64,000 bases of DNA from Aldrovandia affinis. Taxonomy: Eukaryota > Chordata > Actinopteri > Notacanthiformes > Halosauridae. Position numbers and translations under genes: made by a program. Shown here one piece after another: positions 1-12,874 of this stretch. Under the pieces are notes generated by a model, which was not told where the DNA came from, did not search any database, and saw nothing but the letters and a program-made list of their open reading frames with translations. Every line of letters begins with the position of its first letter. The stretch's first letter is position 1. The DNA is taken from contig JAINUG010000176.1 in the NCBI GenBank assembly GCA_029706075.1, positions 1,922,001 through 1,986,000 on the forward strand, written 5' to 3'.

Positions 1-3000
1 ATACAACTATCCTAATTAGAATATTTTAGTGCTAGCAGTTATATCTTTGGTTGGATGTGTAGGCTACTGGTGTAAAAATATGAATTTCACCAGCTGAAAA
101 GATTTAAACTTCTGCTAATAGCAATACTCAAAGTTTGCACTGGTCAAGATGTTTTTTTTCTTTTTCTTCATCAGCACTGTCAGTGAAAGTAGGAGGAATC
201 CACAGAGGTGTGATCGTCAGCACATTATTGAACTGCTTATCATATGTCACAAAAGTGAGAGCAAGAAGTCGTCTCACAGACCCAGCGATTTGTGCTTACA
301 GGATGGAAGTGGAGATGAGAGACAAAGGAAGAGTGTTGCCATGGATGAAGACATCCTCAGCTGGTGCACTTCTTTCAGAGAGTTAATCACCTGCTGACAG
401 GGCCTGCTGCATGTGGCACCCCAGGTAGGCATGGGTTTGAAGTTTAATGATGCCAGATGCCGAGGCTCAGTCGATCTGCCGGCGCTAACGACCCTGCCAA
501 CGCGGCGGCCTTGCAAAGCTCGCTCAAGCTTTGTGGGCGGGGTCTGCCGGGCTGTCGTTAGCTGGGGACCTGGGCTGCCATAGAGGCACGGCTCTCTTTG
601 AAGAGCACCACATTTCCATATTTCATTAAGCGCAGACAGAAAAGCCCAGCCAGCTGTTCTATTTTTATCTATTTAAATTCTGACCTGCTTTTCACCCATC
701 AAAAAAGAGGAAAAAATTGAAATGCAGATACCACGATCAGAACTTGGAGTCGTTGATGTTTGTCTGCTTTTCTAAAGGGAAAGATGAGCAGAGGGAATAT
801 TGTTTGCCTTTAAAGTTCCATGGTCACATGACAGACCTGTAAAAATGACATCCCAGGTGCTGAAGTGTGACTTGAGATACTTTTTTACAACCTATTCTGA
901 AGCCCAAAAATATCACATGCTTGCATGAAGCAAGTATTGGTCAGACATATAAATCTCCTTTCAAATACAGAGCGACAGAAAGGCATATGCATCAAACTGT
1001 ATCAATAACTAATGATTGATAAATTACGATTTTATGATTCTGACAAGCAACTGTCCCCTCCATTCTGATGTTTTAACATCTTGTCACAGAAATGTGACTC
1101 CTCTGAACTTGGCAGTGTTTGCATGTGTTACCTAGAGTTGCCACACAAATATTTAAATATGTGACTTGTCATGTTGCATACGTTTCTAATTACGTGTATG
1201 TCAGTTGGTGCTCCTCTGTCACCTCAATAAAATTGTAAACTGCAGACAAACCTGTTATTGCAATTTGATATAGCTTTTTATTCATAAACAGTGTGTAAAC
1301 AGAGCTAGATTTCCAATTGGATTTAACTACATAGCTAGCATGACTACCTAGCTAAGCAGATAGCAAGATGGAATAGGTCACTACCCATCTGACCAAGTGC
1401 AAGCATCCTACATTTGATGAAGTATTCTGATGATAAAAATATGCATCATGCTGTCTTTAACGATTGCCGTTCTTCCAGGAAAATGCACTTTAGATTATGT
1501 CTTGAGGCTAAGACATGAGACTTGAGTTATATAGCTATAATCCCTGACTGCTAAAATTGGCAACTAATAATGATAATAATAGCAACTTTATTTATACAGT
1601 TATTTTCAAACAGGGTGCTCAAAGTCCTTTCCAACAACGGACAATAAAAAGGATATGGTAAAAATGACTACATTGCTGCACAATGGGTGAATGAGCCTTA
1701 ATGTCTCCAATGCCATTGTAATTATGAATGATCCACAGTCTGCCTAACTCGTATATCATTAAAATGGTGTTCCAAAGCACTGATGTCAGACATTTTGTTT
1801 TAAATGAGTCCTACAACCAGATTCACCTCCGTTATATATTGAACATGCTCGCTAGCACTGGAAACACTGATCAGCCAATCAAGCAGCTGGAGAAGGATTT
1901 CATTAGTATCAGTAATACGGCCTCACTTCCTAGCCTCATAACCTTACCAGTACTATGAGCATGACCAGGTTTACACTCTGATATGAGAGATGTTTGCCCA
2001 ATTTCCGGTGCTAATAAACCATTGGTCAGTTATATCTGATTAATCATGATCTTGTAGGTAGGGCTCCAGTTGGAGGCAGTAATTCAAGCCAACTCAACAC
2101 TGGTTCCAATCAGATTTGTTAGTGGAAACCAATCTCACAAACTGCAACTTCCCTTTCCAAACACTCTGGAGATAGAGACTAGTGTCAGTATCCTAGAAAT
2201 AATGTAATGGCACACCCATTACAGGAACAGATGTGCTTATTTGCGCCAATCCATGCATTTCTTAAGAGTGAATGTCATTTCTGATAACACCTTGTTTCGT
2301 TCTCATGCATGCAAATGTTGCGTGAAAGTCTTACAATTTCCAATTGAAAGCTATACTTTTTGTGTAAAACATCAGTGCAAGTAAACTGTTTCAGAACAAC
2401 CTATTAAAATATGGGAAAAGTAAAGTAGCCCCTTATCAAAAACATTACAGCAATTCACATCTCTTATCTGATGGGAACATACATTTTCCACTGTTTTATT
2501 AAAAGAAGACTGTCTTTGCTATCTTTGAACCATTTCCCACTAAAATGATGTTGCCTTCAACAAGCAGGTCTTTATTTGGACCAGTGACATTGCCATGGAA
2601 ACTTTCATTGCCATGAAATTGCCTGATGTAGTATTCAGTTTAATCTCCTAAGTGCACATTGGTGTGTTTCTGTGACAGTGAGCCAACAGGGCATGGAGGG
2701 AGTGGTCAGTGGCAACACCCATCCATCACCATAACCCTATCAGCAAACAGCATTCCCATCAATCATTCATTTCACCTCTCCACAGCAGTGAGTGGTTATC
2801 AACTGTATGTGTTGTCAAGAGTATGACACTGAGCCAACCTTGCCCCTTGGTATGAAGGATCAATGTTTGCATCAGTGTCAGCATCAGTATCTGGTGTGAC
2901 CCTTGATTAAATGTGTACAATCTCTAGTTCATTTTGTTCATTTAGTCAATATTAGAAATAAGTTGCCACTTCTGATATTCATAAAATGAACAAAACCTAA

Positions 3001-5149
3001 AGTATTTGATTTTGGATTTGAATCAATCTCTCAAAGGAAAATAAGTGTACAACACTGTGAACTGAGCCATGTTAATATAACTATGACTGAGCCAAACAAA
3101 AGAGGCAGTCCAACATCTGTGCTGTGCCAACATATTTCTATCAGGCTATAGACAGAAACAGCACTGCTAGGTGGATTGGGAAGAGAAGAGAAGGGAATGG
3201 AAGGGAAGACATGAATAGGGGTGGATTTTTATGTACTTGACTGCTTTCCCTCAGACTGCCATTTGCTAAATGAAAGATAGTTAATCAGATATGGGAATTT
3301 GTAATGAGAATATAAACTGTCCATTGAAAAAAAAACTATATTCAAACAGAACCCAAGCATTGTAGCACACTTTCTTCACTAGAAGATTTAAATATTTGAG
3401 AATATTTGAGAAATGGTTATACAGCCAATTCTTGGCTTGGTGCCAAATGGTAAGAATTTCATCTGGCTATGCAGACTAGGATTTGACCCATCATACATTA
3501 GGAGAGATAGAGGAATTGGGATGAAGATGGGGAGGAGCAGGAATGGCAAAATCCACAAACACAGATAAGACCAGGTATGCGAGATATAAATAGACAACAG
3601 GTGTTGCTGGGTTTCGTGTAATGAACTAGAGATTGTCTATAATCTCCTCTCTTAAATCTTTCTTTAAACTCAAATTAAGTAACCCTAATTCACATTATCG
3701 CAAACAAATCTACAATAACTTTTGAATCACTGGCACCTTGCAATCTAACCATGCCCATATGATTATCCTTTCCGCTTAATCGAACTGGATTTTGGAATCA
3801 CATCAGTCATAGCCTCCTTGCCCATATAAACTAGACAAATATGGGTTTTACAATTAAGGAAAGAAGTCATCCACCTGGCAGCAAAAGGACCCACCTTTTG
3901 AGAGCCGTTGTGTTGAATTCTGTTGTATTTCAGACCAGAGATGTTACCTGTGTGACCCAAAGGAGACCATTTACAACCAAACGTGTTTCGGCTCCTGCTC
4001 TGTCATTATTTTCTCAGAATCTCTGGTGACTTGGGCAGACAAAAGGCAGTGTCCACCTCCAGCAGGTCAGGGGGTGGTGCAGGTGTGCACCCAGTGGGCA
4101 GGAGAGCTAGTACCAACATAAACTTTAATCTAATTTGCCATTTGCTCAGAGATGCATTCGGGGCATTGCAGTGATTGCAGTGATTAACTCAAATAAAACG
4201 GACTGTTTGTTTGCAAACAACATTCAGTTTCTGCAGCCCTGTTGCTTTCTTTTTTCAAAGTTTTTTTACTCTATTTTCTCAGAAGACAAAGCCTATTGTA
4301 ACCTTTCTGGTGATGGGTAGTTTTAGTGAAGGTTTACTTTAAAATGTGAAGTCATCCTTCCTTGACATTTTCATTGAGGTATTTACACATCTGTGTTGCA
4401 GTGCCCCAGACAGTGGGATTTACATTATCTGCTGACATTTATAGAGCAAGCAAACTCTTCAAAGCTATGGGTTTCTGAAGATGAAGAGAACATGTATGAA
4501 TTCTAAAGTAGAAAGTTAAATGTATTATTGTAATATGTCATTTTGATTTAATTTAATGTTGCTAATCCATGTCACTCCCAACAGGTAACTCAAAGTGCAA
4601 TATTATCAAGGGAGGGGGGACCACCCCATCCCCTCTTTTCATTTAAATAGCTTTTTTTCTACAATGTACAATACATCTCCACAACCACTATCAATTCAAT
4701 GTAGGTATCAATTCAGTGCTGCCATTTGGGTAGTTTTCCCCTTCCATCCACTGTCAAACAGATCTGGGATTTACTGCTTTCAACCACACCACAGGTACAA
4801 TTGTATTTGTGTCTTTGACACTGGGAGAGGTGGAGGGAGGAGTATAGATATATATATGCCTTCCTTTTGGCTGCTGTCAGGTGTTCCTGTTCCCTCCCAC
4901 AGCCTGGAGAGGACTACAGGGCCTTGGACAGCAGCGGCCTCACTTACAGGCAGGCTCACCTGAGGTTAATGAGCAATCAACTCAGCTGTGAGCCATTGCC
5001 TTCATTAGGCCATTATAAAAGCACAGCCTGCCATGCCTGATGAGAGTTTTTGGGCATGGAGGCAGAAGTTCTGGTTTTTGTTGCTGTTTCCCTCTATTGA
5101 ATAGTTTTTGAGTTAAATGCTTTATCTTCGTGTTTTGTTTTAATTGTTT
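1..5149. other. Intergenic DNA, no gene recognised
   Basis: AT-rich sequence with only short, uninformative reading frames. I found no exon with convincing splice sites and protein similarity on either strand. A small inverted repeat is present: a GCTAACGAC block near 485 faces its complement near 553, in a local GC-rich patch (480-570) that stands out from its surroundings. Its role is unknown. Confidence 0.5.
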
Positions 5150-5160
5150 GAAAAAAGGTC

Positions 5161-5295
5161 CATCCATCCATCCATCCATTATCTAAGCCGCTTATTCCTG
5201 GTCAGGGTCGCGGGGGGGGGCTGGAGCCTATCCCAGCATGCGTTCCGGGCGAGAGGCAGGAATACACCCTGGACAGGTCGCCAATCCATCGCAGC
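5161..5295 (-). mobile_element. Short LINE/SINE 3'-end insertion with (CATC)n tail
   Basis: The insert begins with a run of CATC repeats and continues into a GC-rich stretch of a type common in fish genomes. It is flanked by a perfect 11-bp direct repeat, GAAAAAAGGTC, at 5150-5160 and 5296-5306. This is the target-site duplication expected of target-primed retrotransposition. The simple tail at the low end places the element on the minus strand. Only the last 135 bp are present, so the copy is severely 5'-truncated. The exact LINE family is not certain. Confidence 0.75.
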
Positions 5296-5633
5296 GAAAA
5301 AAGGTCATAAATTGAAACAAAGTTTTTTTGTTTGGTCTTTCATCCACTCACCACCTGGCATGATGGCCACCCCTGCCACCTTGCTACAGTGTCAACCCCA
5401 AATAAACCTTCAAATTTGCTTAATACTATTAGCTGCACCGATTCAGGCCATTGCAAGCATTTGTTGATAAGGGTTTGTCACACAGGTGTGTCAACACAAC
5501 ATGGGGGTTTGGCCCATTGTACTGGCCATCTCAAAGTGTTGTCTACTACTCACAGGAGGCTAATTAAGTGCTGGTTTTGGATGATCAAAAGACACTTCAG
5601 AGATCATACATTACATGGCAATACATTTAGTTT

Positions 5634-6400
5634 AGTTTAATTTATTATTTTATTATTTCGAGGACATTCTAGATACATGAACCATATCAAATACAGTAAA
5701 AAAAGGCAGCATTAACCTAGTCGGTTAATTTTCAGCTGTAGTCCCCGGCCAGTTGTTAAAAAGCATCCTAAAAAGTAAAGTAACAAGTAAAAAGTAAAAT
5801 CATTGATTAAAATAATACATTTCGATACCCTAAGGGCACGTGGCCAAGACAAGGCACAACAACATCACACTTGACAAATAAACCACAGGACGTTAACAGG
5901 CCACACCACATTAAGCACTTACAAACAGTAATACATTAAACAAAACAGGTAAGATGGAGAGGCAGCACAGAGAGGGATTAATGAGGACAGGTATAGTTCT
6001 CGGTCAGCCAGGCTTTAAGGTGTGTTGTGAAGGTGGAGTAGGTGTGTGTGTCTTTGAGTTGGTTGGGTAGTGAGTTCCAGTTTTCTGTTGCTATCACTGA
6101 GAAGGATTGTTTACTGAAGGTGCTTTTCCTGAATGGAACTATGAAGTCGCCACGAGAGGTGCTTCTGGTGGGCCGTGTGCTGTGATCACGCTGGTTTATG
6201 AAAGAGTTAAGTGGGGGAGGGGCTTTGTTGTGAAGGATTTTATGGATAAGACAGATGTTTTTGTATTTGATGGTGTCTTCCCAGCTAAGGTATTTACGTT
6301 TATCTAAAATGGTACAGTAGTGTGTGCTGTTAGGCTTTTGATCCAGGACCTTACGGGTCCGCTTGTATAGGGTGGCTAGTTAGCATAGAGGACATTAAAT
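5634..6400 (-). mobile_element. 5'-truncated L2/Rex1-like LINE with end of ORF2
   Basis: On the minus strand an uninterrupted frame runs from about 6380 to a stop at 5978-5980. It encodes the C-terminal end of a non-LTR retrotransposon ORF2, with motifs such as KNICLIHKILHNKAPPPLN, TRPTRSTSRGDF and ENWNSLPNQL, typical of the tail of fish L2/Rex1-type proteins. There is no ATG because the 5' end was lost on insertion. A 9-bp direct repeat, ATTTAGTTT, flanks the insert at 5625-5633 and 6401-6409. The low-coordinate end is an A/T-rich tail. The open frame over some 130 codons suggests a fairly recent insertion. Clade assignment is from memory of the family and could be L2 rather than Rex1. Confidence 0.75.
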
Positions 6401-6429
6401 ATTTAGTTTGTCATGAGGAACAGGTGTTT

Positions 6430-6450
6430 ATATATATATATATATATATT
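6430..6450. repeat. (TA)n microsatellite
   Basis: A run of about ten TA dinucleotides in AT-rich intergenic DNA. The stretch from 6410 to 7300 otherwise shows nothing I can identify. Confidence 0.9.
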
Positions 6451-7465
6451 GTTACTATCTTTAAAAAATATATTTAGTATATATTCATATTTAATATTTA
6501 TTTTTTAAATAATTAGTTACTTGGCTCCACACACAAGATATCCACACATGCTGCTTTCAGTGTTTCAGAGCATTCCCATGGTCTTGTTCCAAGCGCACCA
6601 CTGCTAGCACAAAGGGCAGTTTGATTTGGGAGCCCTATGGAATGCAGGTAAAGCAAGGTTAATCACCACAGGGGTCCATGCCAAAGTGTACAGATATAGC
6701 ATTACATTTGATCTGAAACCAGACAGCAGTTGGATCGTGTTACTTCTGAACAATCTGTGTCTGCATCAGTCTGTGTCTGATGTAAATGTAGGCTTAGCAT
6801 AGGCTTAGCTAGGACAACTTTAAGTTGCTTGACTATAATGGTACACACAATATGTAAAGTCCTACTTCAGATTTATATTTCAAGTCTCATTTCCTTATAT
6901 TCAGCAATTACTTATGTATTTTTACAGGGGCCATTTTAATATCAAATTCAAGAGTGTGACCTGTGAATCGACTGGGTTTTATCATTCATAAATTAATAGC
7001 TTGTCTTTTTCTGCTATTTTTTACTCCCAATCTGGGAGTGTCTGTATTCAAAAAGCATCTCAGAGTAGGAGTGCTAAGATAGGTTTTTCTTTAAAGCCAA
7101 TAATGGATATGATTAGCAGTTACCATCCTTGGTCATGGGGACCCACAGTGTATGCTAGTTTTTATTACATCAATTAAGGTTGTTGAATAAGTTCCACCAT
7201 AAGTTTTTCCTTAAACTTATTTTAACACAATGCAGGTAGCTCGTTGCCAATTGTGGTCTTTGAACTCTTCATTTTCCACAAATGGTTTCGTTTCAGCGAC
7301 CAGGGGCCTGTCTCATGAAGGAAGTTCAACATAGTCAGGGTATCCTTACCCAGGGCTGCGGGTGATGGTAATGTGAGTGCAATCTATTGCACCAATCACT
7401 CGGAAATCATATGAGAAAATTACACCGCACTTAATATGCAACAGTACATTTTATTCATTATTGAA

Positions 7466-7469
<4 letters not shown>

Positions 7470-7498
<29 letters not shown>
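7470..7498. repeat. (TA)n microsatellite
   Basis: About fourteen TA units immediately left of the nested fold-back MITE, a usual place for TA-targeting DNA transposons. Confidence 0.9.
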
Positions 7499-7501
<3 letters not shown>

Positions 7502-7730
7502 TACCGGTCAAGGTTTTAGAAAACCCCATTTTCCAGTTTTTACTGAAATTAAAGCTGTTCAAGTCCAGTGAATAACCTGAAATGGTACATTATTTTTCAG
7601 TTTTTGGTAACCTAAACTTTTTAAAATTGTTTTTACCTCTGGCAGTTTACCGCTTACCTTTGTACCATTTCAGGTTATTCACTGGACGTGAACTGCTTAA
7701 ATTCCAGTACAAACTGGAAAATGGGGGTGT
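7499..7730. mobile_element. Fold-back MITE nested in the 7304-7879 element
   Basis: The left arm contains CAAGTCCAGTGAATAACCTG followed by AAATGGTAC. The right arm carries the inverse complement around 7660-7690, so the element forms a long hairpin. Its left end, CACTACCGGTCAAGG, abuts a TA run, consistent with a Tc1/mariner-type non-autonomous element inserting at TA. The right terminus is eroded. Confidence 0.6.
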
Positions 7731-8165
7731 AGCTATATAAACTATGTTTGCTCAGGTTCTCTGCATTACCAATGAAACACATATATGTACCGGTGGCTAG
7801 AAAACGTAGGGCAATACATACAGGGTTAAGCCCAAACTTCGCTCACTAACCCACTAATCCTGCTTCGTGAGACAGGCCCCAGGTGTCCACAATTTCAACA
7901 GTTAGACCACCACTGATTTCACCTGCCAGAATTTAATCAATCAAAAAGGTAACCTCTTTCTAAAGCAGGTATGGGCAAGGAAGGCCATATCGGTTCCTGG
8001 TTTTCATGCCAAATTCTGCTCTTATCAAACCTTCAACCTACAACAAAGCAGGGAGCCAATTTCATAGGCCAAAATCACACAGGGAACATTACAAAAAATT
8101 ACATTAAATGATATCCAGAACAGACAACCACACACAAAATGTATCATGTAACAGTAAGAGGCTGC

Positions 8166-8175
8166 TTTATTTATT
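8166..8175 (-). promoter_or_regulatory. Polyadenylation signal(s), NDUFA4-like gene
   Basis: Two overlapping AATAAA hexamers on the minus strand lie about 180 bp beyond the stop codon of the NDUFA4-like gene. This is a plausible 3' end; no other evidence for the cleavage site is available. Confidence 0.5.
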
Positions 8176-8350
8176 TTTTTATTGCTACAGACAACCAGTC
8201 ATTACGAAAAAGGTCAAAATTTGTTTTATGTAAACAAATCAGTCAGGTGTCTAGGGTTTAATTGTGCGGTTCGTTTCTTGCTTCCGTTGAGATAATTTTC
8301 TTAGGTTCTGATGACTGCAGATTAGATTTGGTTCCAGTGTGCAGAGCGAC

Positions 8351-9335
8351 CTAGTAGTCAGGCCCATTCTTCTTCAGCTTGCTGTAGTCAATGCTTGCTG
8401 AGTAGAACTGCAAATCCAATCAGAGAACATTGGCAGTCAATATTGAAACTGTATCAATGGGGACAGAACATGAACAAAATCACAGTACAGTTAAGCAGTG
8501 GTTAAAAATCCACCACTTCAACAACTCCATGTGTCACACGTCCACTAGAATGGGAAGCCAAAATCTTTAATGCAATTGTTTCAAAAACATGTCTTATGTT
8601 CAGCTTATTTCCATATGAACAATTAAATAGAGGCTGGTCGTGTGGATAATCTGAAACCAAATAAACCAGGGTTTAACAAGATCACAAACCATTAAACTGA
8701 GTCACTATAACCAACAACGTCTGTACCATTGATAAAGTACATGAAGCTAACAGTGTTAGTGTTAATTCCAGAACAGAAGACCACAATCAGCCCATTCTAA
8801 TATCTTACATTCAATGCATCAAACTCCTGCCTGGCTAGTTAAAACTGAGGCAGTTCCAACTGCCAAATGCATCCATATAATAAGATATAAAACAATTGTC
8901 CTAGGTGTGGTGCACAAATTGACCTTGTACCTTGTACTGGTCAGTGGGCGCCATTTTGTTCCAGGGCTCAGGGTTGTTATTGCGATCCCATCTGAAAAAC
9001 ACCACAACCAAATCACAACCATTGCTTCATCTACTTGGGCCTTCAGATAGTAATGTGAGAGTGAGTGTTCATTATCAAAATATTACACTCCACAGCAATA
9101 CACAATGATTGGTTAAAATAAGGGAGTTACTGACATCATTATGATAGTTCCGCCAATTTTTTTATATCATGAAACCTCCCATCAAATAATTACCTTCAGC
9201 AAACAAACAAAAAACAGGTGCTGAAAAATAACAACGGACATCTACAATTAGTGTCAGCGTTTAACTCTGGCCAAATATAACAGGTGGATCTCCACTGCAC
9301 AGCAACTGATTCAGACAAGATAGACAGACGGATGC

Positions 9336-9377
<42 letters not shown>

Positions 9378-11258
9378 CTTACGAGACTTCAGGGCTGCGC
9401 AGGGCCAGGCGAGCAAGGTACATTAAGGACATTGCTGTACCCCCACTTATGAAAAACAAGAGTGGAATCAACTGGCGAGAGACAAGATACAGCTTAGAAA
9501 TCACAAGTTCGACAACGTTCCAATCTTGCACCAAACTGAGCTCTAGGATATTTGCGGTCACATAATAGCGGTGTAACGCCGAAAGTTGCAGCACAGTCTA
9601 CACTGAGCATACGCAAAGTGAGATTTTGTTAATCGGTTTGCTGCTTTAATTTTTGGTTTCTATAGAAATCTGCAGCCTTTAAAAAAAATGATGATTATAA
9701 ATAGGCTATATTCACTATCAACTAGGCAATCAATTCGAAACCGATTGAGAGTTGCAATGCTATTGTAAAGAAGGAAGCAAGTGCGTTTCAATGTATATTT
9801 TTTGTGATATTTTTTCCCATTGCAGGAGAGAAAAAGGCCAACAGAAAAAGTCACTCATACACAGATGTAGAGGGATTATAAACGACTGATTACATAGCCT
9901 ACTTGGTGATAGAATTAGTCTATAATATAAAAACATTACAGCATTTAGAAATATATATAAATATCACAAAACATATACATCGAAACCCACAGGCTTCCTC
10001 CTTTACAGTAGGACTGAAATTCTCAATTGGTTATAAACGATCTAGTTGGTGGTGAATATAGCCTATTAGTAATCAAATTAAAAAACAACGCTGCAGAAAC
10101 CAAAAGTATAAAGCGGCACCCTCGGGACTTTGCTGCAATTTACGGCATTACATCCATTTAACCAAATACTAACGTTAAAGGCATTTTCTGTTCAATTTAA
10201 ATTGGGTGACTTCTCAAAATTCTGGTATTTAGCTGAGCGTATCTGCACATGCGACCTCAGTGAAAAACTTTAACATACGCCACATAACTTCTAGCTAGTT
10301 CATACCTAGCCCTAATCAAGCTAACGTTAGCTATCTAGCTAATTTTATTTGCAAGCAGTGTACGGCTGTCATTTTGTTTTTAAATCAAGTAAAGTTAGAA
10401 CAGAAATGGTCCGTTTCCAGAAGAAACGTTTCAGAAATCCAGACAAACTGCCTGCCACCTAAGCTAGGCTTCCTGCATTGCATTACATGTCCTCATTTCA
10501 CCCCCTGCCCTGCCACTGGCATCCGAGGACGCCTCTACTGATTTGGCCTAGCTTAGCTTGATAGCTGGCGCCGGTTAGCAAACAACAAGTATACTCTGTA
10601 ACATTACCAACTCAGTGACTTTACTGTTCAATTAGAACCTAAATTAACTTTCATTTAATATACGTCTTTACTTAGCAGACTAACGTCACCAATAAAACAA
10701 AGACCGTTCCCAACTTGGCAAATTCCATCATAGCTAGGTAGCGAACGTTAGCTATATAGGTTTTGTTGACGTCCTTGGGACTGAACATGATCACTCACAA
10801 TCGAGCTATCTCGACTACATGACAAGGAAGAAAGCAACCAGTAGCCGATCTAGCGAACATTAGCGGACTAAATATGCACCTAATAATCACTACTAAATAT
10901 GCACCTACTAAATAAAAATGAACGTTACATACTTGGGTTTTTAAAACAGTCAATGAATTCCTTCACTATAGCTATATGCATTGTGTTGTCCACCTATACA
11001 TATTTTTGGTTTGGGGAAAAAATACATTGTAGTGTGTTTCAAGGACAGTAAAGTTAAACACTCTAATCCACCAAATGATCGGATTCCACTGGATCGTCGC
11101 TAGTTTTGCACAGTAGTGGCAGGCCGTGCTGCCCCCACTTTACAAATAACGTTAAATTACTGCCACATATGTGAACCAGTGTTTAAATAAACAACCCTGA
11201 CCTTATCTGTACTTACTGCTGGGTGGTTTTTGAGTTGTCGACTAAGTGTGGCAAACAT
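8351..11258 (-). CDS. ndufa4: NDUFA4-family cytochrome c oxidase-associated subunit (4 coding exons, 82 aa)
   Basis: Exons on the minus strand: 11217-11258, 9383-9471, 8931-8991 and 8351-8407. All introns are GT-AG, and the phases join to exactly 82 codons plus TAG. The product begins [14 protein letters not shown]. It has one membrane segment (about residues 15-36, [20 protein letters not shown]), then [19 protein letters not shown], and ends [11 protein letters not shown]. This is the NDUFA4 layout: the family is 81-87 aa, with the WDRxNNPEPWN block after the single helix and a YxKLKKxxPDF/Y tail. NDUFA4 was first assigned to complex I but is now regarded as a complex IV subunit of the mitochondrial inner membrane. 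The symbol is for the family. Which of NDUFA4, NDUFA4L2 or a fish-specific paralogue it is cannot be settled here. It lies downstream of SLC35B1 in the same orientation. Confidence 0.9.
9342..9374. repeat. (CA)n microsatellite
   Basis: About sixteen CA units in the intron of the NDUFA4-like gene, ending only a few bases from the donor site of its second coding exon (9377-9382). Confidence 0.95.
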
Positions 11259-11299
11259 CCTGGCAGCAATCTGTAACTCTCCCAAAATGTACACCAAAT

Positions 11300-12868
11300 G
11301 GATTAGTTGTAGCCTAGTCGAGCTCTCCTCAGCGTAGTTTTAGCTACCTATGCATGACTGAAACCAGGATTCGAGGGCCTTTATTTGGTGGCTGTGAATC
11401 CATAATTATGCATGTGCCTGAATTTTCATTAGAATAATGTCGGCTTCAAAATGCAATCACTTTCTAAAGTTTTGCTTTCACTGGCATCTGTAGTGTGCTG
11501 GATATATTAATAAAGATTTTTCAGGCAATGAGACAAACGCCTAAATTCAACGCCTCACTTTGCAGACCATTATTACCCCACGTATATTCCGAATATTTTT
11601 CGTATTCTTTCATACTCTACTTCATGAGTTTTTGTTTGTTTCAGTTGGCTCTGCCAACACTCATTTTGTGCTATGTCATTATTGTTTTGTCTAGAGGTAA
11701 CGTTCGTTACCGATTTTTAGTCGCATGGTTTAACATTCTGCTATGCCCTGTAGCTAAAGGAGTGAAATGGGGTAACTGGGGCTTGATGTAAGCGCTCCTC
11801 TCACCTATCAACAAGTGTGCACTGCATCACGTAGATGGAACTGTGCGAACAGCTGCCCTAAATATGATCTGCTTTAAGAGCGGTATGCTGCCCCAAATTC
11901 TGCGAATACTTACTCTATCTTGTTGGTTCTTCCTTTGCATTGAACCCACCTTATCAGGTGATCCGCAAATCTTAAAAGATCAGAGAATCGGCGCAGAATT
12001 GTACAAAGCTAGTGAGGTTATTGCCATTTCAGCCAGGCTTCCCCCTCAGGCTGCTTGTTCAAACTGTGAACTGGGAAATCTTGTTTGCTGTGCTGACAGC
12101 GTATATCAGTTCGTCCTTTAATCATATTGCTTTCCGAACACCCAGAGATGTTTGCTTCGTCAAATTCATTTTCAGACAGAATTGAGCATTAACCTTTCCC
12201 AAGTTTGAGAGAAAGAGAGTGATGATATCACTGCTGTGCAAGCCGCGAGAGCAGAGGTGTGCCCCTCTACCAGGGGCCATTTAACTGCTCACATATTCAG
12301 GTTGTCGCTTCTTTCTATTGTTATTCCTGACAGAAAACCCTCACAGGTTAATGTACCATGATCAGGGCTGATTTTCTGTTTCACACCAAATACATTTGAT
12401 ATCATTACACCTAGATAAACACAGACTCTCCTAGCAATGTCCATAATAGTCTTTCATTTTATTTGGGTTTTGCCCAGTGAGAAGGTCTTAAATGATGTTG
12501 GCGAAAATGCGAACATTGGCAGATTCTTAGTTATTCTTCCTTAAATCAAATATATAAACATCTTGACTGCTTGAGTACAGTAAAATAGATTTCCCTTTTC
12601 ATTGTCCTTTTAAATTAATTTCTTAAAACAAAGTAATGTAAATAAAACTACAAAGCATAAGTTTGGTTATGGAATAGCAGAAAACAACAGGGAATAACAA
12701 AATATAATTGAGAATGTGCTGATATCACAAAATTAGAGTTCAATTCTATGTCATATCAAGTGAAGATTTCTGAAATTTCTCTTCTGCTATATGAATAGAG
12801 GCATGTATCCAATTACAGTAAACACACATGTAAACTAAGTGCAAATAACATGTTCATATTACCTGCTG
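11300..12868. other. Intergenic DNA between the NDUFA4-like promoter side and the SLC35B1 3' end
   Basis: No exon with supporting similarity was found. A plus-strand frame at 11843-12121 starts with a signal-peptide-like stretch, but it has no recognisable family and no splice context, so I do not call it a gene. Confidence 0.4.
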
Positions 12869-12874
12869 TTTATT
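12869..12874 (-). promoter_or_regulatory. Candidate SLC35B1 polyadenylation signal
   Basis: AATAAA on the minus strand, about 620 bp past the SLC35B1 stop codon. It is the first well-placed canonical hexamer I noticed. Earlier variant signals may be used instead. Confidence 0.35.

Larger units (their letters stand above)
7304..7879. mobile_element. MITE with ~20-bp terminal inverted repeats and 3-bp TSD
   Basis: The left end reads GGGCCTGTCTCATGAAG and the right end is its near-perfect inverse complement (one mismatch over 17 bp). Candidate 3-bp target duplications CAG lie at 7301-7303 and 7880-7882. Three-base duplications fit PIF/Harbinger-type elements, but the family is inferred only from ends and TSD. 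It has no coding capacity and carries a second fold-back element at about 7499-7730 plus a (TA)n microsatellite. Confidence 0.65.

Noticed and set aside
11495..11791. Hydrophobic 98-codon frame
   Set aside because: T-rich sequence readily yields hydrophobic chance frames; nothing else supports a gene.
11843..12121. Plus-strand 92-codon frame with a signal-peptide-like start
   Set aside because: No family resemblance, no splice partners, and composition typical of chance frames in this AT-rich DNA.
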